From Lachnospiraceae bacterium (GTDB taxonomy: Bacteria; Bacillota; Clostridia; Lachnospirales; Lachnospiraceae), in the NCBI GenBank assembly GCA_021200995.1, contig JAJQFS010000030.1:62001-126000 (forward strand): DNA of 64,000 nucleotides, given 5' to 3'. Below, in pieces: positions 1 to 8,740 of the stretch. The notes under the pieces are model-generated. The model made no database searches and was not told the origin of the DNA. It saw nothing but the letters and a program-made list of their open reading frames with translations. The position numbers and the translations under genes were made by a program. Within the stretch, counting starts at the first letter, position 1; every line of letters starts with the position of its first letter.

Positions 1-476
1 ATCTGTACGGTCACCACCGTGCACTGCAGCGACCTGAAAAGCTTGCCGTTGACAGGCGCTAAAGGCGCTGTCGCGCCGTCATAGGTGATATTGCCTTCAG
101 CAAACATATTGATGACGCGGCCAGCCTTCAGGTTTTTCGTCATTTCACGGATCGTCTGTACGCTGATTTTCCCCTTGGAACAGGGAATGCTGTGAAAAAT
201 CTTCATGGTGGCAAAGGACGCCACTTTCTGGCGCATGAGGTTCGCCCCCGCCACAAAATACAGCGGCTGATCCACACACATGGCGATGATCAGCGGATCA
301 AAATAACAGGTATGATTGCCCACCACAAGACAGGGTTCCTTGGGAAGCCTGATCTCATCCTCTTTATGAATGCCGAAAAGGAAGCGGCAGACCGGCCCGG
401 CCACCTTTTTCAGCGCATGATAAAATCTGTAATATCTTTGCTGTTTTCTGTCGTCGCTTGAAATCCTCTTCTCCAT
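1..476 (-). CDS. 1-acyl-sn-glycerol-3-phosphate acyltransferase-like protein (C-terminus cut by window edge)
   Basis: Likely transfers an acyl chain to lysophosphatidic acid in membrane phospholipid synthesis (PlsC/LPLAT family). The visible 158 residues start MEKRISSDDR and carry the family catalytic block NHTCYFDP (H55, D60; the H-x4-D motif), followed by a substrate-binding block around FAEGN (residues 125-129), the counterpart of FPEGT. A GAGG ribosome site lies just upstream of the ATG at 476. The C-terminal part runs off the left edge. Family membership is clear; the exact acyl acceptor is inferred. Confidence 0.82.
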   Translation of the reverse strand, partial: MEKRISSDDRKQQRYYRFYHALKKVAGPVCRFLFGIHKEDEIRLPKEPCLVVGNHTCYFDPLIIAMCVDQPLYFVAGANLMRQKVASFATMKIFHSIPCSKGKISVQTIREMTKNLKAGRVINMFAEGNITYDGATAPLAPVNGKLFRSLQCTVVTVQ

Positions 477-508
477 CTTACCTCAAAGTCTTCTCTGTCA
501 TAATAAAA

Positions 509-540
509 GGCCCCTCATATTCATGCCGTTTTAAAGGGCC
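509..540 (-). terminator. Rho-independent terminator after the DUF1836 gene
   Basis: Read on the minus strand, GGCCC pairs with GGGCC across a 22-base loop that can add A-T pairs, followed by TTTTATT. It sits between the stop of the DUF1836 gene and the acyltransferase start, so the acyltransferase probably has its own promoter or depends on readthrough. Confidence 0.5.
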
Positions 541-555
541 AGTCAAATCCGTTTC

Positions 556-1113
556 TTATTGCTCTGATACGCCGTCAGTCTCCGCCTGCCTCGCTAATTC
601 GCAGTCTTCCCTGATCACGGCCAGGCATTTTTCCAGATAGATTTTATTGGAAAGGGCAATCACCACGCTGCGCAGCAGGGTCTTTTCCTCATAGGGATCA
701 CTCCCGATCTCGTCCGGCGTTCTGTTTAAGCCAAATACATACGCCAGTGTGCTTTCCATCTCATCGCAAAAATAATCGTACGCCTTCTGAGGGGAATAAG
801 TCTGCTTCTGCAGCTCGATCAGCTGTCTGATATCATCCAGGCTCAGGACGCTTTTGGCGGCCGCGATAAAAATCAGATAGGCGATCTGGTCACGGTCATA
901 CTGTTTTTTGCGCGGATTGGCAATCAGCTTTTTTTTCACATAATTTGATACCATGGAGTTGGTGATGCAGTTCTCCTGGATCGGCGCGAGCATGTCCGAA
1001 ATATAGCGGGTCACCTGCTCCAGATACAGACCTACCGTAGGTATTTCCTGGTAACGCGGCAGCTTAAAGTCGCGCGCACAGGCGGACAATTTCTCTTTGC
1101 TTGTATCGTTCAT
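556..1113 (-). CDS. DUF1836 domain-containing protein, probable regulator
   Basis: A 185-aa protein matching DUF1836, a Firmicute family with a MerR-like winged-helix character. The diagnostic run is PRYQEIPTVGLYLEQV, then ITNSMVSNYVKKKLI and KKQYDRDQIAYLIFI. Those blocks resemble a DNA-binding helix followed by a dimerisation helix. I start it at the ATG at 1113 (MNDTSKEKL), which has an AAGGG site upstream; an in-frame extension to 1206 is possible but its residues look non-native. No target can be read from the context. Confidence 0.8.
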   Translation of the reverse strand: MNDTSKEKLSACARDFKLPRYQEIPTVGLYLEQVTRYISDMLAPIQENCITNSMVSNYVKKKLIANPRKKQYDRDQIAYLIFIAAAKSVLSLDDIRQLIELQKQTYSPQKAYDYFCDEMESTLAYVFGLNRTPDEIGSDPYEEKTLLRSVVIALSNKIYLEKCLAVIREDCELARQAETDGVSEQ

Positions 1114-1237
1114 TATATTTTTTACCCTTCTGTGACCAATATGTGAGGGAATTGTAACCACTCCTATCAGTCTATCACAAGAAAATCTCTGCCGCAACCG
1201 CTTCATTCCTGAAGTCCAAAAACTTTATAAAAATTTT

Positions 1238-2098
1238 CTATCTTTCCCTGGCGGCGTCCAGAAACGCTTTCACACCCTCTAACTGCTTTTCCGCCTCAGA
1301 TCTGCCCATGTCATACAATTTCTGAAGCTTTGCCGGGTCATGTTCCATGCGCCCCACATCCGGCTCTTTGGGCGGTTTGATGACAAAAGCCTCCCCCTTC
1401 CGCTCCAGGTCGGCGATCACATCCAGCGTGTGATTATAATGCTCGCTGCGGTTTTCCATCGTCTTCGCCAGATTCGGATATTTGTGCAAAAGCAGACACG
1501 TTGCTTTCGTGAAGGCGCTGTTTTTTTTGCGATACCCTTCCTGCCTGGTGCGCACGACGATATTTCGTTCATAGCCGATACTGCGCAGCCACTCAATGGG
1601 AATGGAATCGGAGACACCGCCGTCGAGCAGATTCAGGCCATCCACCGAGACAACCTTCGACACAAGCGGCATGGACGCGGACGCCTGCATATAGAGCAGA
1701 TCATGCTCGTCCCCCTTCTCACAAAGATAATAGTACGGCTCCCCCGTATCCACATTGGTGCAGCCCATATAAAACTTTACGGGATTTGAGCGAAAGGTTT
1801 CCGTGTCAAACAGATCATATTCAAAGGGAATATCATGGTAACAGAACTTCGGCTCGTACAAATCCCCGCACTTCAGCCACGAGGTAAAGGTTCCTAAACG
1901 TTTATCATGGCAGAAGCGGAGATTATAGCGGATGGTGCGGCCAATCTGGCGGGATTTGTAATTACAGCCAAAGCAGGCTCCGGCGGATACGCCCACGTAA
2001 CCGTCCACCTCAATCTGATTTTCCATTAAAACATCCAGCACGCCGGCGGTAAACATACCGCGCATGGCGCCGCCCTCCAAAGCCATTCCTGTTTTCAT
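1238..2098 (-). CDS. Patatin-like phospholipase family protein
   Basis: A 286-aa predicted cytosolic acyl hydrolase. All patatin elements are present: the oxyanion-hole block GGAMRG (residues 9-14), the nucleophile elbow GVSAG with Ser38, and the catalytic Asp in DGG (Asp159). This is the Ser-Asp dyad of the RssA/YjjU-like bacterial patatins. No signal peptide is seen. It lies 33 bases downstream of the DegV-type gene, so the two fatty-acid-related proteins may be co-transcribed. The substrate is not deducible. Confidence 0.88.
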   Translation of the reverse strand: MKTGMALEGGAMRGMFTAGVLDVLMENQIEVDGYVGVSAGACFGCNYKSRQIGRTIRYNLRFCHDKRLGTFTSWLKCGDLYEPKFCYHDIPFEYDLFDTETFRSNPVKFYMGCTNVDTGEPYYYLCEKGDEHDLLYMQASASMPLVSKVVSVDGLNLLDGGVSDSIPIEWLRSIGYERNIVVRTRQEGYRKKNSAFTKATCLLLHKYPNLAKTMENRSEHYNHTLDVIADLERKGEAFVIKPPKEPDVGRMEHDPAKLQKLYDMGRSEAEKQLEGVKAFLDAARER

Positions 2099-2131
2099 AG
2101 CCTTTCCTCTTAAGACTGCATCCTGTAAATA

Positions 2132-2992
2132 TCATTCAAACTTCAGATACGCGCCCACTCCAAAAGCGCCCCGCCCGACATGGACACAGACGCTTAACGG
2201 CAGCGGATAATACTCCACCTGATGATTTGGAAACGCCCTCCTGACATCCTGAAGATAGCTCTCCTTTTCCTCAGGCGTAAGTCCTGAACCCGCGGTCGCC
2301 ACCACCGCGTTCTCATCCCCGCCAAAGCGGTTCTCAATGTCCTTTTTGATCGTCTCGATCATGACCGTAAGCCCTTTTTTCATGCTTCTGGCCATAGCAA
2401 AGGAATCCAGCTTGTCTCCCTGAATGGCCAGCACCGGCTTAATCTTTAAGGCTGTGCCGATCGCGGCCACCGCGGGAGTGATGCGTCCTCCTTTTTTCAG
2501 GAAATAAAGAGTGTCCACCGTGATATAAATGCTGGCGTCGTAAGCGGTTTTCTCCAAAACCTCCTTGATCTGCGCAGCGGTTTTGCCGACCCTCTTAAGA
2601 CTTTGCGCATACAGCGCGGATGCCCACTGGGTCACGGAAATGCGGTGATTATCCACCACATATACCTTCCCCTCATATTCCTCCGAGAGCGCAATAGCCG
2701 TGGCACAGGATTCACTTAAACCGCTGGACATGGGAATATATAAAATCTCGTCATACCCCATTTGAAGCACCCGCTCCCATGCCTCCATCACATCTACCGG
2801 AGACGGCTGGGAAGTGGAAACCGTTTTGTCTGAATACAGGGCCTGAAAAAAGCCATCACTGTCGATGTCCCTTCCCTCATAATAGGTTTTTTCATCGATA
2901 ATGATCGGCATCGGTACCACATAAACTCCATAGTGTTCGGCGTCACACTCCATCATACCGCTGTTTGTGTCCGTCATAATAGCTGTCCGCAT
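2132..2992 (-). CDS. DegV family fatty-acid-binding protein
   Basis: DegV proteins bind a fatty acid and, in Firmicutes, present it to the fatty acid kinase FakA. The 286-aa product begins MRTAIMTDTNSGM and has the family signatures TSQPSP near residue 80 and MSSGLSES near residue 110, with a conserved C-terminal HVGRGAFGVG block. I chose the ATG at 2992 because GGGAG lies just upstream; an ATG at 3013 would overlap the upstream stop. No fakA is visible in the window. Confidence 0.9.
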   Translation of the reverse strand: MRTAIMTDTNSGMMECDAEHYGVYVVPMPIIIDEKTYYEGRDIDSDGFFQALYSDKTVSTSQPSPVDVMEAWERVLQMGYDEILYIPMSSGLSESCATAIALSEEYEGKVYVVDNHRISVTQWASALYAQSLKRVGKTAAQIKEVLEKTAYDASIYITVDTLYFLKKGGRITPAVAAIGTALKIKPVLAIQGDKLDSFAMARSMKKGLTVMIETIKKDIENRFGGDENAVVATAGSGLTPEEKESYLQDVRRAFPNHQVEYYPLPLSVCVHVGRGAFGVGAYLKFE

Positions 2993-3009
2993 ATTGAATT
3001 TTTCTCCCC

Positions 3010-3888
3010 TCATTCTTCGTTCCAGCCGATAATCTTTGTCAGGATCACCTCCGGGTAGCCATACAGGCTGGCTGGATAATTTTCCAGATTTGACGTATTG
3101 GAATTGACCAGATAATCGATCACGCTGCCGTCCTCATCGCAGATCATATCCGTAATGAGGACTGCGTGACGCCAGTCCCCTACCGTGCCGAATTGCAGAA
3201 CATCGCCCGCCTCTCCGGTATAATAAGGCGCGTCCACCTGCGCCACCAGGCCATAGCCCTCATTATTCTCCGCATAATAAACGAACTCATCCACACCCGT
3301 CCAGCTGGAGCTGCGTCCACGCTGGGTCGCGTAATTGGACAGGTTCACATCATACCATTTCCAGACTTCGCTCCCTGTCGTATCCATGGGGATGCCGCCC
3401 GCGTAAAGGCACTGCGAGACAAAATTCTGACAGTTGCCGCCTACGTAGGAATAGTCCGCGAAGGAATCCGGATTTCGCGTATAAATATAGGTATAGGAAT
3501 ATGCCAGAGCGCTCTCCCTGTCATAAGGGTGGTCCGCAGTCAGTTTCGTTTCTTCTGCCGCGAGAACGTCTTTCTGGGTTTTCTCATCCGTCTCCTGCGT
3601 CGAGGCCAATAGGACTTCCTCCGGCTTGGCTTCGCCTCTGTTGAGCGCGCGCTCACTGATCAGCGCCGTATATTCCTCCACAATTTCCATGTAGCGTTCC
3701 GGAATCTCTTCCTCCTCCACGCCCTCGCTTTCCAGCACCAGATACAGGCAGTCAGCCTGCTCATGCTGCGTCAGGTACCACTCTCCGTTTTTCATTTTCA
3801 GAGTAAATACGTGCCTGACATTATATTTTTTGGATTCGATCTCCGGCGTCTGGGCAAAGACCTGCGCGCTGCTTTCCTCTGCCGTCAC
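3010..3888 (-). CDS. Amidase-domain protein, C-terminal part of a frameshifted gene
   Basis: Carries an Amidase_6-type domain, a NlpC/P60-like peptidase fold typical of secreted Firmicute proteins: the YDRESALAYSYTY block, then NCQNFVSQCLYAGG with the likely catalytic Cys, and RHAVLITDM with the catalytic His. The apparent start is a GTG at 3888 inside what reads like the middle of a protein. Upstream in the same frame, ALEQEDGTVFVT continues naturally from the preceding gene's frame, which ends 4 bases into this one. There is no signal peptide in this half. It is best read as the 3' part of one gene of about 450 codons. Confidence 0.72.
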   Translation of the reverse strand: MTAEESSAQVFAQTPEIESKKYNVRHVFTLKMKNGEWYLTQHEQADCLYLVLESEGVEEEEIPERYMEIVEEYTALISERALNRGEAKPEEVLLASTQETDEKTQKDVLAAEETKLTADHPYDRESALAYSYTYIYTRNPDSFADYSYVGGNCQNFVSQCLYAGGIPMDTTGSEVWKWYDVNLSNYATQRGRSSSWTGVDEFVYYAENNEGYGLVAQVDAPYYTGEAGDVLQFGTVGDWRHAVLITDMICDEDGSVIDYLVNSNTSNLENYPASLYGYPEVILTKIIGWNEE

Positions 3889-4373
3889 GAAGACCGTGCC
3901 ATCCTCCTGCTCGAGAGCGCCAACACAGTTAAATAGCTGTAAGATAAAAGAGAATAATCGGCGTTCTCCGTCATCTGCCGCAGCGCGATCTGAAAGGTAA
4001 TACTGCTCTCGCTCAGCGCTTCGCCGCCGCGCAAAAACAGATCAGAAAAATCAAGGCACTCCAGGTACGCCAGCGATTCCATATATCTGTTCATGTATTC
4101 TTTGAGAAGTGCTGTCTGCGCTGTCGTCAGGGAAATATTCTCTGTCAGATCCTGCGACTGTATCACCACGCCGAAGGCGTCAACCTCACGAACCTCTGTC
4201 ACCTCCAGCTTCTGTACAGTCTCAAGGAACGCTTCCTCATAAGCTGACTCCTCTTCCGGATCAGACTCCTTCAGCAAAGGCTGAAACACAAAACCCCATG
4301 CGCAGAGCGCCGCGCAAAACAGAAACGGCAGTATTTTATATGCTTTCGTACCTTCAGGAAACCCTGTTTTCAT
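3885..4373 (-). CDS. Membrane-anchored N-terminal part of the frameshifted amidase gene
   Basis: A 162-aa reading frame with a positively charged start and one hydrophobic segment (about residues 13-30), consistent with a signal anchor. The body is an unannotated alpha/beta region ending YSYLTVLAL, after which the frame runs into SSRRMARSS and stops. In the other frame the same DNA reads ALEQEDGTVFVT and continues into the amidase domain. The switch falls in the repeat GCGCTCTCGAG, where two extra bases (or one missing base) would explain it. Sequencing error, true pseudogene and programmed shift cannot be separated here. Confidence 0.6.
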   Translation of the reverse strand: MKTGFPEGTKAYKILPFLFCAALCAWGFVFQPLLKESDPEEESAYEEAFLETVQKLEVTEVREVDAFGVVIQSQDLTENISLTTAQTALLKEYMNRYMESLAYLECLDFSDLFLRGGEALSESSITFQIALRQMTENADYSLLSYSYLTVLALSSRRMARSS

Positions 4374-4400
4374 CCACCCTCATTCCATCCTCGTTACAGA

Positions 4401-4880
4401 TTACGCGCCGAAGCTGTGATTAAGCTTTCCCTTGAAACGACCGGCCAGCGCGTGAAGCGTCTCCCCTGCGGCACAGTATTTGTCCGCCAGACAGACAATC
4501 CAGCTCTCTTTATAAGCCGGCGGCTGAAGCGTTAACGGAAACATATGACGCAGGATAATATCCTCCTCCACCATGTTCAGCGTATAGTCCTCACGCGCGT
4601 TTAAAAGCGCCCGCCTGGGATGCCTGAAGCCGTGCAGCCTGTGACTTACGTCCTTTTCATGCCAGTCATACAGAAAATAATCGTGCAGCAGAGCGCCCCG
4701 AATCAGCGATTCCTCATCCACACGCAGGCTCAGCCTCCTGGAAATGGTCAGGCTCATATCCGCCACACGGACACTATGCTCATAAACTGTCACCGTACCA
4801 TGCTGCAGATAGCGCGTTTCCATGTGAAATCTGCCGTCCCGCTCCAGCCTGGCGATGATATCTTTCAGTTCAGCTCTCAT
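4401..4880 (-). CDS. HD-domain phosphohydrolase family protein
   Basis: A 159-aa protein with an HD-superfamily metal site: H35 in the first helix (YEHSVRVA), then the paired His-Asp in ALLHDYFLYDWH (about residues 64-74), a further His in LHGFRHPRRAL and a late Asp in LADKYCA. HD proteins hydrolyse phosphoesters, often of nucleotides. The start codon directly follows the stop of the DNA glycosylase gene, so the two are probably translated from one message. The substrate is unknown. Confidence 0.82.
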   Translation of the reverse strand: MRAELKDIIARLERDGRFHMETRYLQHGTVTVYEHSVRVADMSLTISRRLSLRVDEESLIRGALLHDYFLYDWHEKDVSHRLHGFRHPRRALLNAREDYTLNMVEEDIILRHMFPLTLQPPAYKESWIVCLADKYCAAGETLHALAGRFKGKLNHSFGA

Positions 4881-5396
4881 TTACTTCCTGTCTCCAATAC
4901 ACAAAAGCGCTCTCCATTCTTCTGTCAGTCTGTCGAGCGAATAAGACGCATTGGCCGGGCTGGTAGAGGGGAGGCGCACACAGTCTCTCCCCACAAGTGG
5001 CAGCAAATATTTCTGATAGAGTTCAAATGCCTTGCCGCCGTTTGTGTAAATCTGCGCAATCTCCGTCTGCTCTAAAAGCCATGGCAGGTCAACAGGCACC
5101 ACAGAGCGAATGGAACTGTCAGAAGAACCGATGATGTCGCACTGCGCGATCACGTCCCATACCGCAATCCGGTTTCGTTTCAGAAAAGCCTTTTTCTCTT
5201 CAATGGTCTCCGGCGTCACTTCATCCGTCACCGCTGCCAGCACCCGCCAGAAACGATTCTGCGGATGTCCGTAATAAAACTGCTGTTCCCTCGACTTCAC
5301 CGACGGGAAGCTGCCAAGAATCAGAATACGGGAGCACTCGTCAAAAACCGGGCCGAATTCATGATTCAGACGCTCATATTTTCCTGTCCTGTTCAT
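4881..5396 (-). CDS. DNA-deoxyinosine (hypoxanthine) glycosylase, uracil-DNA glycosylase superfamily
   Basis: Likely removes deaminated bases from DNA. It resembles the family-6 hypoxanthine-DNA glycosylases: LILGSFPSVKS followed by FYYGHPQNRFW near the N-terminus, and the C-terminal LPSTSPAN motif. With the start at 5396 (MNRTGKYERL) it is 171 aa, typical of the family. That start lies 23 bases inside the small upstream gene and has CAGAGG directly before it. A longer frame to 5483 exists but adds an unconserved stretch coded by the overlapping gene. Confidence 0.82.
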   Translation of the reverse strand: MNRTGKYERLNHEFGPVFDECSRILILGSFPSVKSREQQFYYGHPQNRFWRVLAAVTDEVTPETIEEKKAFLKRNRIAVWDVIAQCDIIGSSDSSIRSVVPVDLPWLLEQTEIAQIYTNGGKAFELYQKYLLPLVGRDCVRLPSTSPANASYSLDRLTEEWRALLCIGDRK

Positions 5397-5547
5397 CCTC
5401 TGACCCGTTTCCAAAGCCCCACTCGTCCTGATAGCTTTTGCCCCAGCTGTCTCCTCTTCCCAGTTTCCAGTCCCTGCCTGCAAAGGCGCGCAGAACCCCG
5501 CAGGCTACCAGAACCACGATACATACGATTAAAATCAATATCTCCAT
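5374..5547 (-). CDS. Small single-pass membrane protein, 57 aa
   Basis: A short frame starts with ATG at 5547 after an AAAGGA ribosome site and ends with TGA at 5374. It encodes one N-terminal hydrophobic helix (ILILIVCIVVLVACGVL, residues 3-19) followed by a polar, Gly/Asp/Glu-rich tail with SWGKSYQDEWGFGNG. Its 3' end overlaps the glycosylase start, a normal arrangement for coupled translation. I do not recognise a family. Support is the good ribosome site, the coherent membrane topology and its position at the head of an operon. Confidence 0.6.
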   Translation of the reverse strand: MEILILIVCIVVLVACGVLRAFAGRDWKLGRGDSWGKSYQDEWGFGNGSEDEQDRKI

Positions 5548-5654
5548 TATTCCTTTTCTTCATCTGTCCGCAGGAAACGCGTTTGCCGCCGTTTATCGTA
5601 ATTCCCGCTTTTTCCTACAGAAGATAATACTATTATCACCAGTTTTTTTCAAGC

Positions 5655-5685
5655 AAAAAGCGACTGTTTCTTTCTAAAACAGCCG
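5655..5685 (-). terminator. Second hairpin terminator downstream of ppdK
   Basis: On the minus strand CGGCTGTTT pairs with AAACAGTCG (one mismatch) across a 7-base loop, followed by CTTTTTG. It backs up the larger hairpin that directly follows ppdK. Confidence 0.6.
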
Positions 5686-5705
5686 CCTGTCGTCTGTTCC
5701 GTACA

Positions 5706-5759
5706 AAAGCCAGACAAAAAGCGTATCACCATTTCTGATGATACGCTTTGTCTGGCTTT
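5706..5759 (-). terminator. Long-stem terminator immediately after ppdK
   Basis: An inverted repeat with arms at 5706-5728 and 5739-5759 (about 21 base pairs with a 2-base bulge) enclosing a 10-base loop, followed on the minus strand by TTTT. It begins 5 bases beyond the ppdK stop. The stem is unusually long for an intrinsic terminator and nearly symmetric, so it could also act on plus-strand transcription. Confidence 0.85.
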
Positions 5760-5763
5760 CTGT

Positions 5764-8391
5764 TTATTGATCTGCAATGGCTGCCTGTGCCGCCGCCAGT
5801 CTGGCAATCGGAACACGGTACGGGGAGCAGCTGACATAATCCAGGCCGATCCGATGGCAGAACTCCACGGAAGACGGGTCGCCGCCATGCTCACCGCAGA
5901 TACCGATATGCAGATCCGGGCGGGTCTGTCTGCCCAGCTTGATAGCCATCTGCATCATCCGGCCCACACCGACCTGGTCGAGCTTCGCGAACGGGTCGTT
6001 CTCCAGGATTTTGGCGTCGTAGTAGGCGTTTAAGAACTTACCGGCGTCATCGCGGGAGTAGCCGTAGACCATCTGTGTCAGGTCGTTGGTACCGAAGCAG
6101 AAGAAGTCCGCTTCCTTCGCGATCTCGTCCGCCGTCAGGCAGGCTCTCGGAATCTCGATCATGGTGCCGACATGATATTTCAAATCTACGCCGGAAGCAG
6201 CGATCTCCGCGTCAGCTGTGGCAACGACAGTCTTTTTCACATAAACGAGTTCCTTGACTTCACCGATTAACGGGATCATGATCTCCGGCACGATGTTCCA
6301 TTCCGGATGTGCCTGCTCCACTGTCAGGGCTGCGCGGATAACGGCTTTGGTCTGCATCACAGCGATCTCCGGATAGGAAACAGCCAGGCGGCAGCCTCTG
6401 TGTCCAAGCATTGGATTGAACTCATGCAGGGAATCACAGATCGCGCGGATTTCCTCCACAGTCTTGCCCTTCGCGGCAGCCAGCTTCTCAATGTCCGCGT
6501 CCTCGGTGGGCACGAACTCATGGAGCGGCGGATCCAGGAAACGGATGGCAACCGGATTTCCTTCCATCGCCTCATAAAGCTGTTCAAAATCCTCCTGCTG
6601 CAGCGGCAGGATCTTCTCCAACGCGGCCTCGCGCTCCTCCACTGTATCGGAGCAGATCATCTCACGGAAGGTCGCGATTCTGTCCTCCGCAAAGAACATG
6701 TGCTCGGTACGGCACAGGCCGATGCCCTGCGCGCCCAGCTCGCGGGCCTTTCTCGCGTCTGCCGGGGTGTCGGCGTTGGTGCGGACCTCCAGCTTGCGGA
6801 ACTCATCCGCCCATGCCATGATGCGGCCGAACTCGCCTTCCACTTTCGCTTCCACGGTGGGAATAGCTCCCTCATAGACGCAGCCGCTGGTGCCGTCGAA
6901 GGAAATAACGTCGCCCTCGCGATACTCTTTGCCGTTTAAGGTAAATTTCTTATTCGCTTCATCCATGATGATGTCGCCGCAGCCGGATACACAGCAGGCG
7001 CCCATGCCTCTGGCAACCACAGCCGCGTGGCTGGTCATGCCGCCGCGGACGGTCAAGATACCTTCAGGGGCTTTCATCCCCGTGATGTCCTCCGGAGAGG
7101 TCTCCAGACGGACTAAAACCACCTTCTCACCCTTCGCGGCCCATTCTACAGCGTCCTCGGCGGTAAATACAATCTTACCGCAGGCAGCACCGGGCGCAGC
7201 GCCCAGACCTCTGGTGATGGGTTTTTCCTTTTTGAGCGCTTCCTGATCAAAGGTCGGATGCAGGAGCGTATCCAGGTTTCTCGGGTCGATCATCGCCACT
7301 GCTTCCTCAGGCGTGCGCACGCCCTCATCAACCAGGTCACAGGCGATCTTCAACGCGGCCTGCGCGGTGCGCTTGCCGTTGCGGGTCTGCAGCATATACA
7401 GCTTGCCATGCTCCACGGTGAACTCCATATCCTGCATGTCTCTGTAATGATCCTCCAGGATTCTGCAAACCTCAGTAAACTGCGCGAACGCCTCCGGGAA
7501 CTTCTCCGCCATCTCATCGATGTGCATCGGGGTACGCACGCCGGCCACCACGTCCTCGCCCTGGGCGTTGGTCAGAAACTCGCCGAAAAGGCCCTTTTTG
7601 CCGGTCGCGGGATCACGGGTGAAGGCGACGCCGGTACCGCAGTCATCGCCCATATTGCCGAAGGCCATGGACTGTACGTTGACGGTGGTGCCCCAGGAAT
7701 AGGGGATATCATTGTCACGGCGGTAAACATTGGCGCGGGGATTGTCCCAGGAGCGGAACGCCGCCTTGATGGCGCCCATCAGCTGCTCCTTCGGATCGTC
7801 CGGGAAGTCTGTGCCGATCTTGGACTTATACTCAGCCTTAAACTGCTCAGCAAGCTCTTTTAAATCATCCGCGTTCAGCTCCACGTCCTGTTTGACGCCG
7901 CGGTTCTTCTTCATTTCATCGATCAGGGTCTCAAAATATTTTTTGCCGACCTCCATGACGACGTCGGAATACATCTGGATAAATCTGCGGTAGCAGTCCC
8001 AGGCCCAGCGCGGGTTGCCGGACTTTCTGGTGATCGCTTCCACGACCTTTTCATTGAGTCCCAGGTTTAAAATCGTGTCCATCATGCCCGGCATGGAAGC
8101 CCGCGCGCCGGAACGAACGGAAACAAGGAGAGGGTTCTCCTCATCTCCAAATTTCTTGCCGGTCTCCTCCTCCAGCCACGCCACATACTCTTCGATCTGC
8201 GCTCTGATCTCTTCATTGATCTCACGGTTGTCCTCGTAATACTGTGTGCATGCTTCCGTGGTGATGGTGAAGCCCTGCGGAACCGGCAGCCCGACGTTGG
8301 TCATCTCAGCGAGGTTCGCACCCTTGCCGCCGAGGAGATTGCGCATATCGGCGCTGCCTTCCCGAAATTTGTAGATCCATTTTTTTCCCAT
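5764..8391 (-). CDS. ppdK: Pyruvate, phosphate dikinase
   Basis: Interconverts pyruvate + ATP + phosphate with PEP + AMP + pyrophosphate. In anaerobic clostridia it links glycolysis and gluconeogenesis using pyrophosphate energy. The 875-aa length is normal. The N-terminal ATP-grasp domain begins with GGKGANLAEM; the swivelling phosphohistidine domain has GGMTSHAAVVARGMG with the catalytic His near residue 455; the C-terminal TIM barrel ends with GICGEHGGDPSS containing the catalytic Cys. Monocistronic: it has its own leader and two strong terminators. Confidence 0.98.
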   Translation of the reverse strand: MGKKWIYKFREGSADMRNLLGGKGANLAEMTNVGLPVPQGFTITTEACTQYYEDNREINEEIRAQIEEYVAWLEEETGKKFGDEENPLLVSVRSGARASMPGMMDTILNLGLNEKVVEAITRKSGNPRWAWDCYRRFIQMYSDVVMEVGKKYFETLIDEMKKNRGVKQDVELNADDLKELAEQFKAEYKSKIGTDFPDDPKEQLMGAIKAAFRSWDNPRANVYRRDNDIPYSWGTTVNVQSMAFGNMGDDCGTGVAFTRDPATGKKGLFGEFLTNAQGEDVVAGVRTPMHIDEMAEKFPEAFAQFTEVCRILEDHYRDMQDMEFTVEHGKLYMLQTRNGKRTAQAALKIACDLVDEGVRTPEEAVAMIDPRNLDTLLHPTFDQEALKKEKPITRGLGAAPGAACGKIVFTAEDAVEWAAKGEKVVLVRLETSPEDITGMKAPEGILTVRGGMTSHAAVVARGMGACCVSGCGDIIMDEANKKFTLNGKEYREGDVISFDGTSGCVYEGAIPTVEAKVEGEFGRIMAWADEFRKLEVRTNADTPADARKARELGAQGIGLCRTEHMFFAEDRIATFREMICSDTVEEREAALEKILPLQQEDFEQLYEAMEGNPVAIRFLDPPLHEFVPTEDADIEKLAAAKGKTVEEIRAICDSLHEFNPMLGHRGCRLAVSYPEIAVMQTKAVIRAALTVEQAHPEWNIVPEIMIPLIGEVKELVYVKKTVVATADAEIAASGVDLKYHVGTMIEIPRACLTADEIAKEADFFCFGTNDLTQMVYGYSRDDAGKFLNAYYDAKILENDPFAKLDQVGVGRMMQMAIKLGRQTRPDLHIGICGEHGGDPSSVEFCHRIGLDYVSCSPYRVPIARLAAAQAAIADQ

Positions 8392-8540
8392 TGTAATATG
8401 TCCTCCCTTATGAACATAATGAGCCGCCCTGTTTCAGGCGGCTAATCGGACTCAAATATATAGTCCGTGACAGGAACTGATCAGTGCTCCTGCCCTTGAG
8501 TGTGTCAAGTATAACAGATAAATTGTGAAAAATCCATAAA
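8392..8540 (-). promoter_or_regulatory. ppdK promoter and structured 5' leader
   Basis: On the minus strand a TATACT -10 box (8508-8513) lies 17 bases after a weak TGGATT. The implied leader of about 105 bases contains two hairpins, GAGCCGCC/GGCGGCT (about 8423-8447) and a stem around the palindrome ACTGATCAGT (about 8471-8492), before the GGGAGGA ribosome site. No known riboswitch class was recognised. The rest of the intergenic stretch up to 8740 is AT-rich with nothing else identifiable. Confidence 0.4.
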
Positions 8541-8740
8541 CAATATGTACAATTTAGTTAAAATATTTCCGTCGGGCTGCCATATTGAAACGACAGAGCG
8601 ATTGTGTTATCATAATTATGATTTCGGTTTCCCTGTTTTTTTCAATCAAGTGATTTTAGAAACAAGAACCTACTTTCGCAATCGTCATGATATCTATTGC
8701 ACTTTTAATCTGTAAATAACTGCACCTTAGATACCGTTTT

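Noticed and set aside
1340-1789. Plus-strand open frame of 149 codons opposite the patatin gene
   Set aside because: It is the antisense shadow of a gene with clear patatin catalytic motifs and has no family features.
3166-3612. Plus-strand frame opposite the amidase half
   Set aside because: Shadow of the amidase domain with its conserved Cys and His blocks.
6307-6939. Plus-strand open frame of 210 codons opposite ppdK
   Set aside because: Antisense to the PPDK C-terminal barrel; no recognisable domain. The same holds for the frame at 7258-7863.
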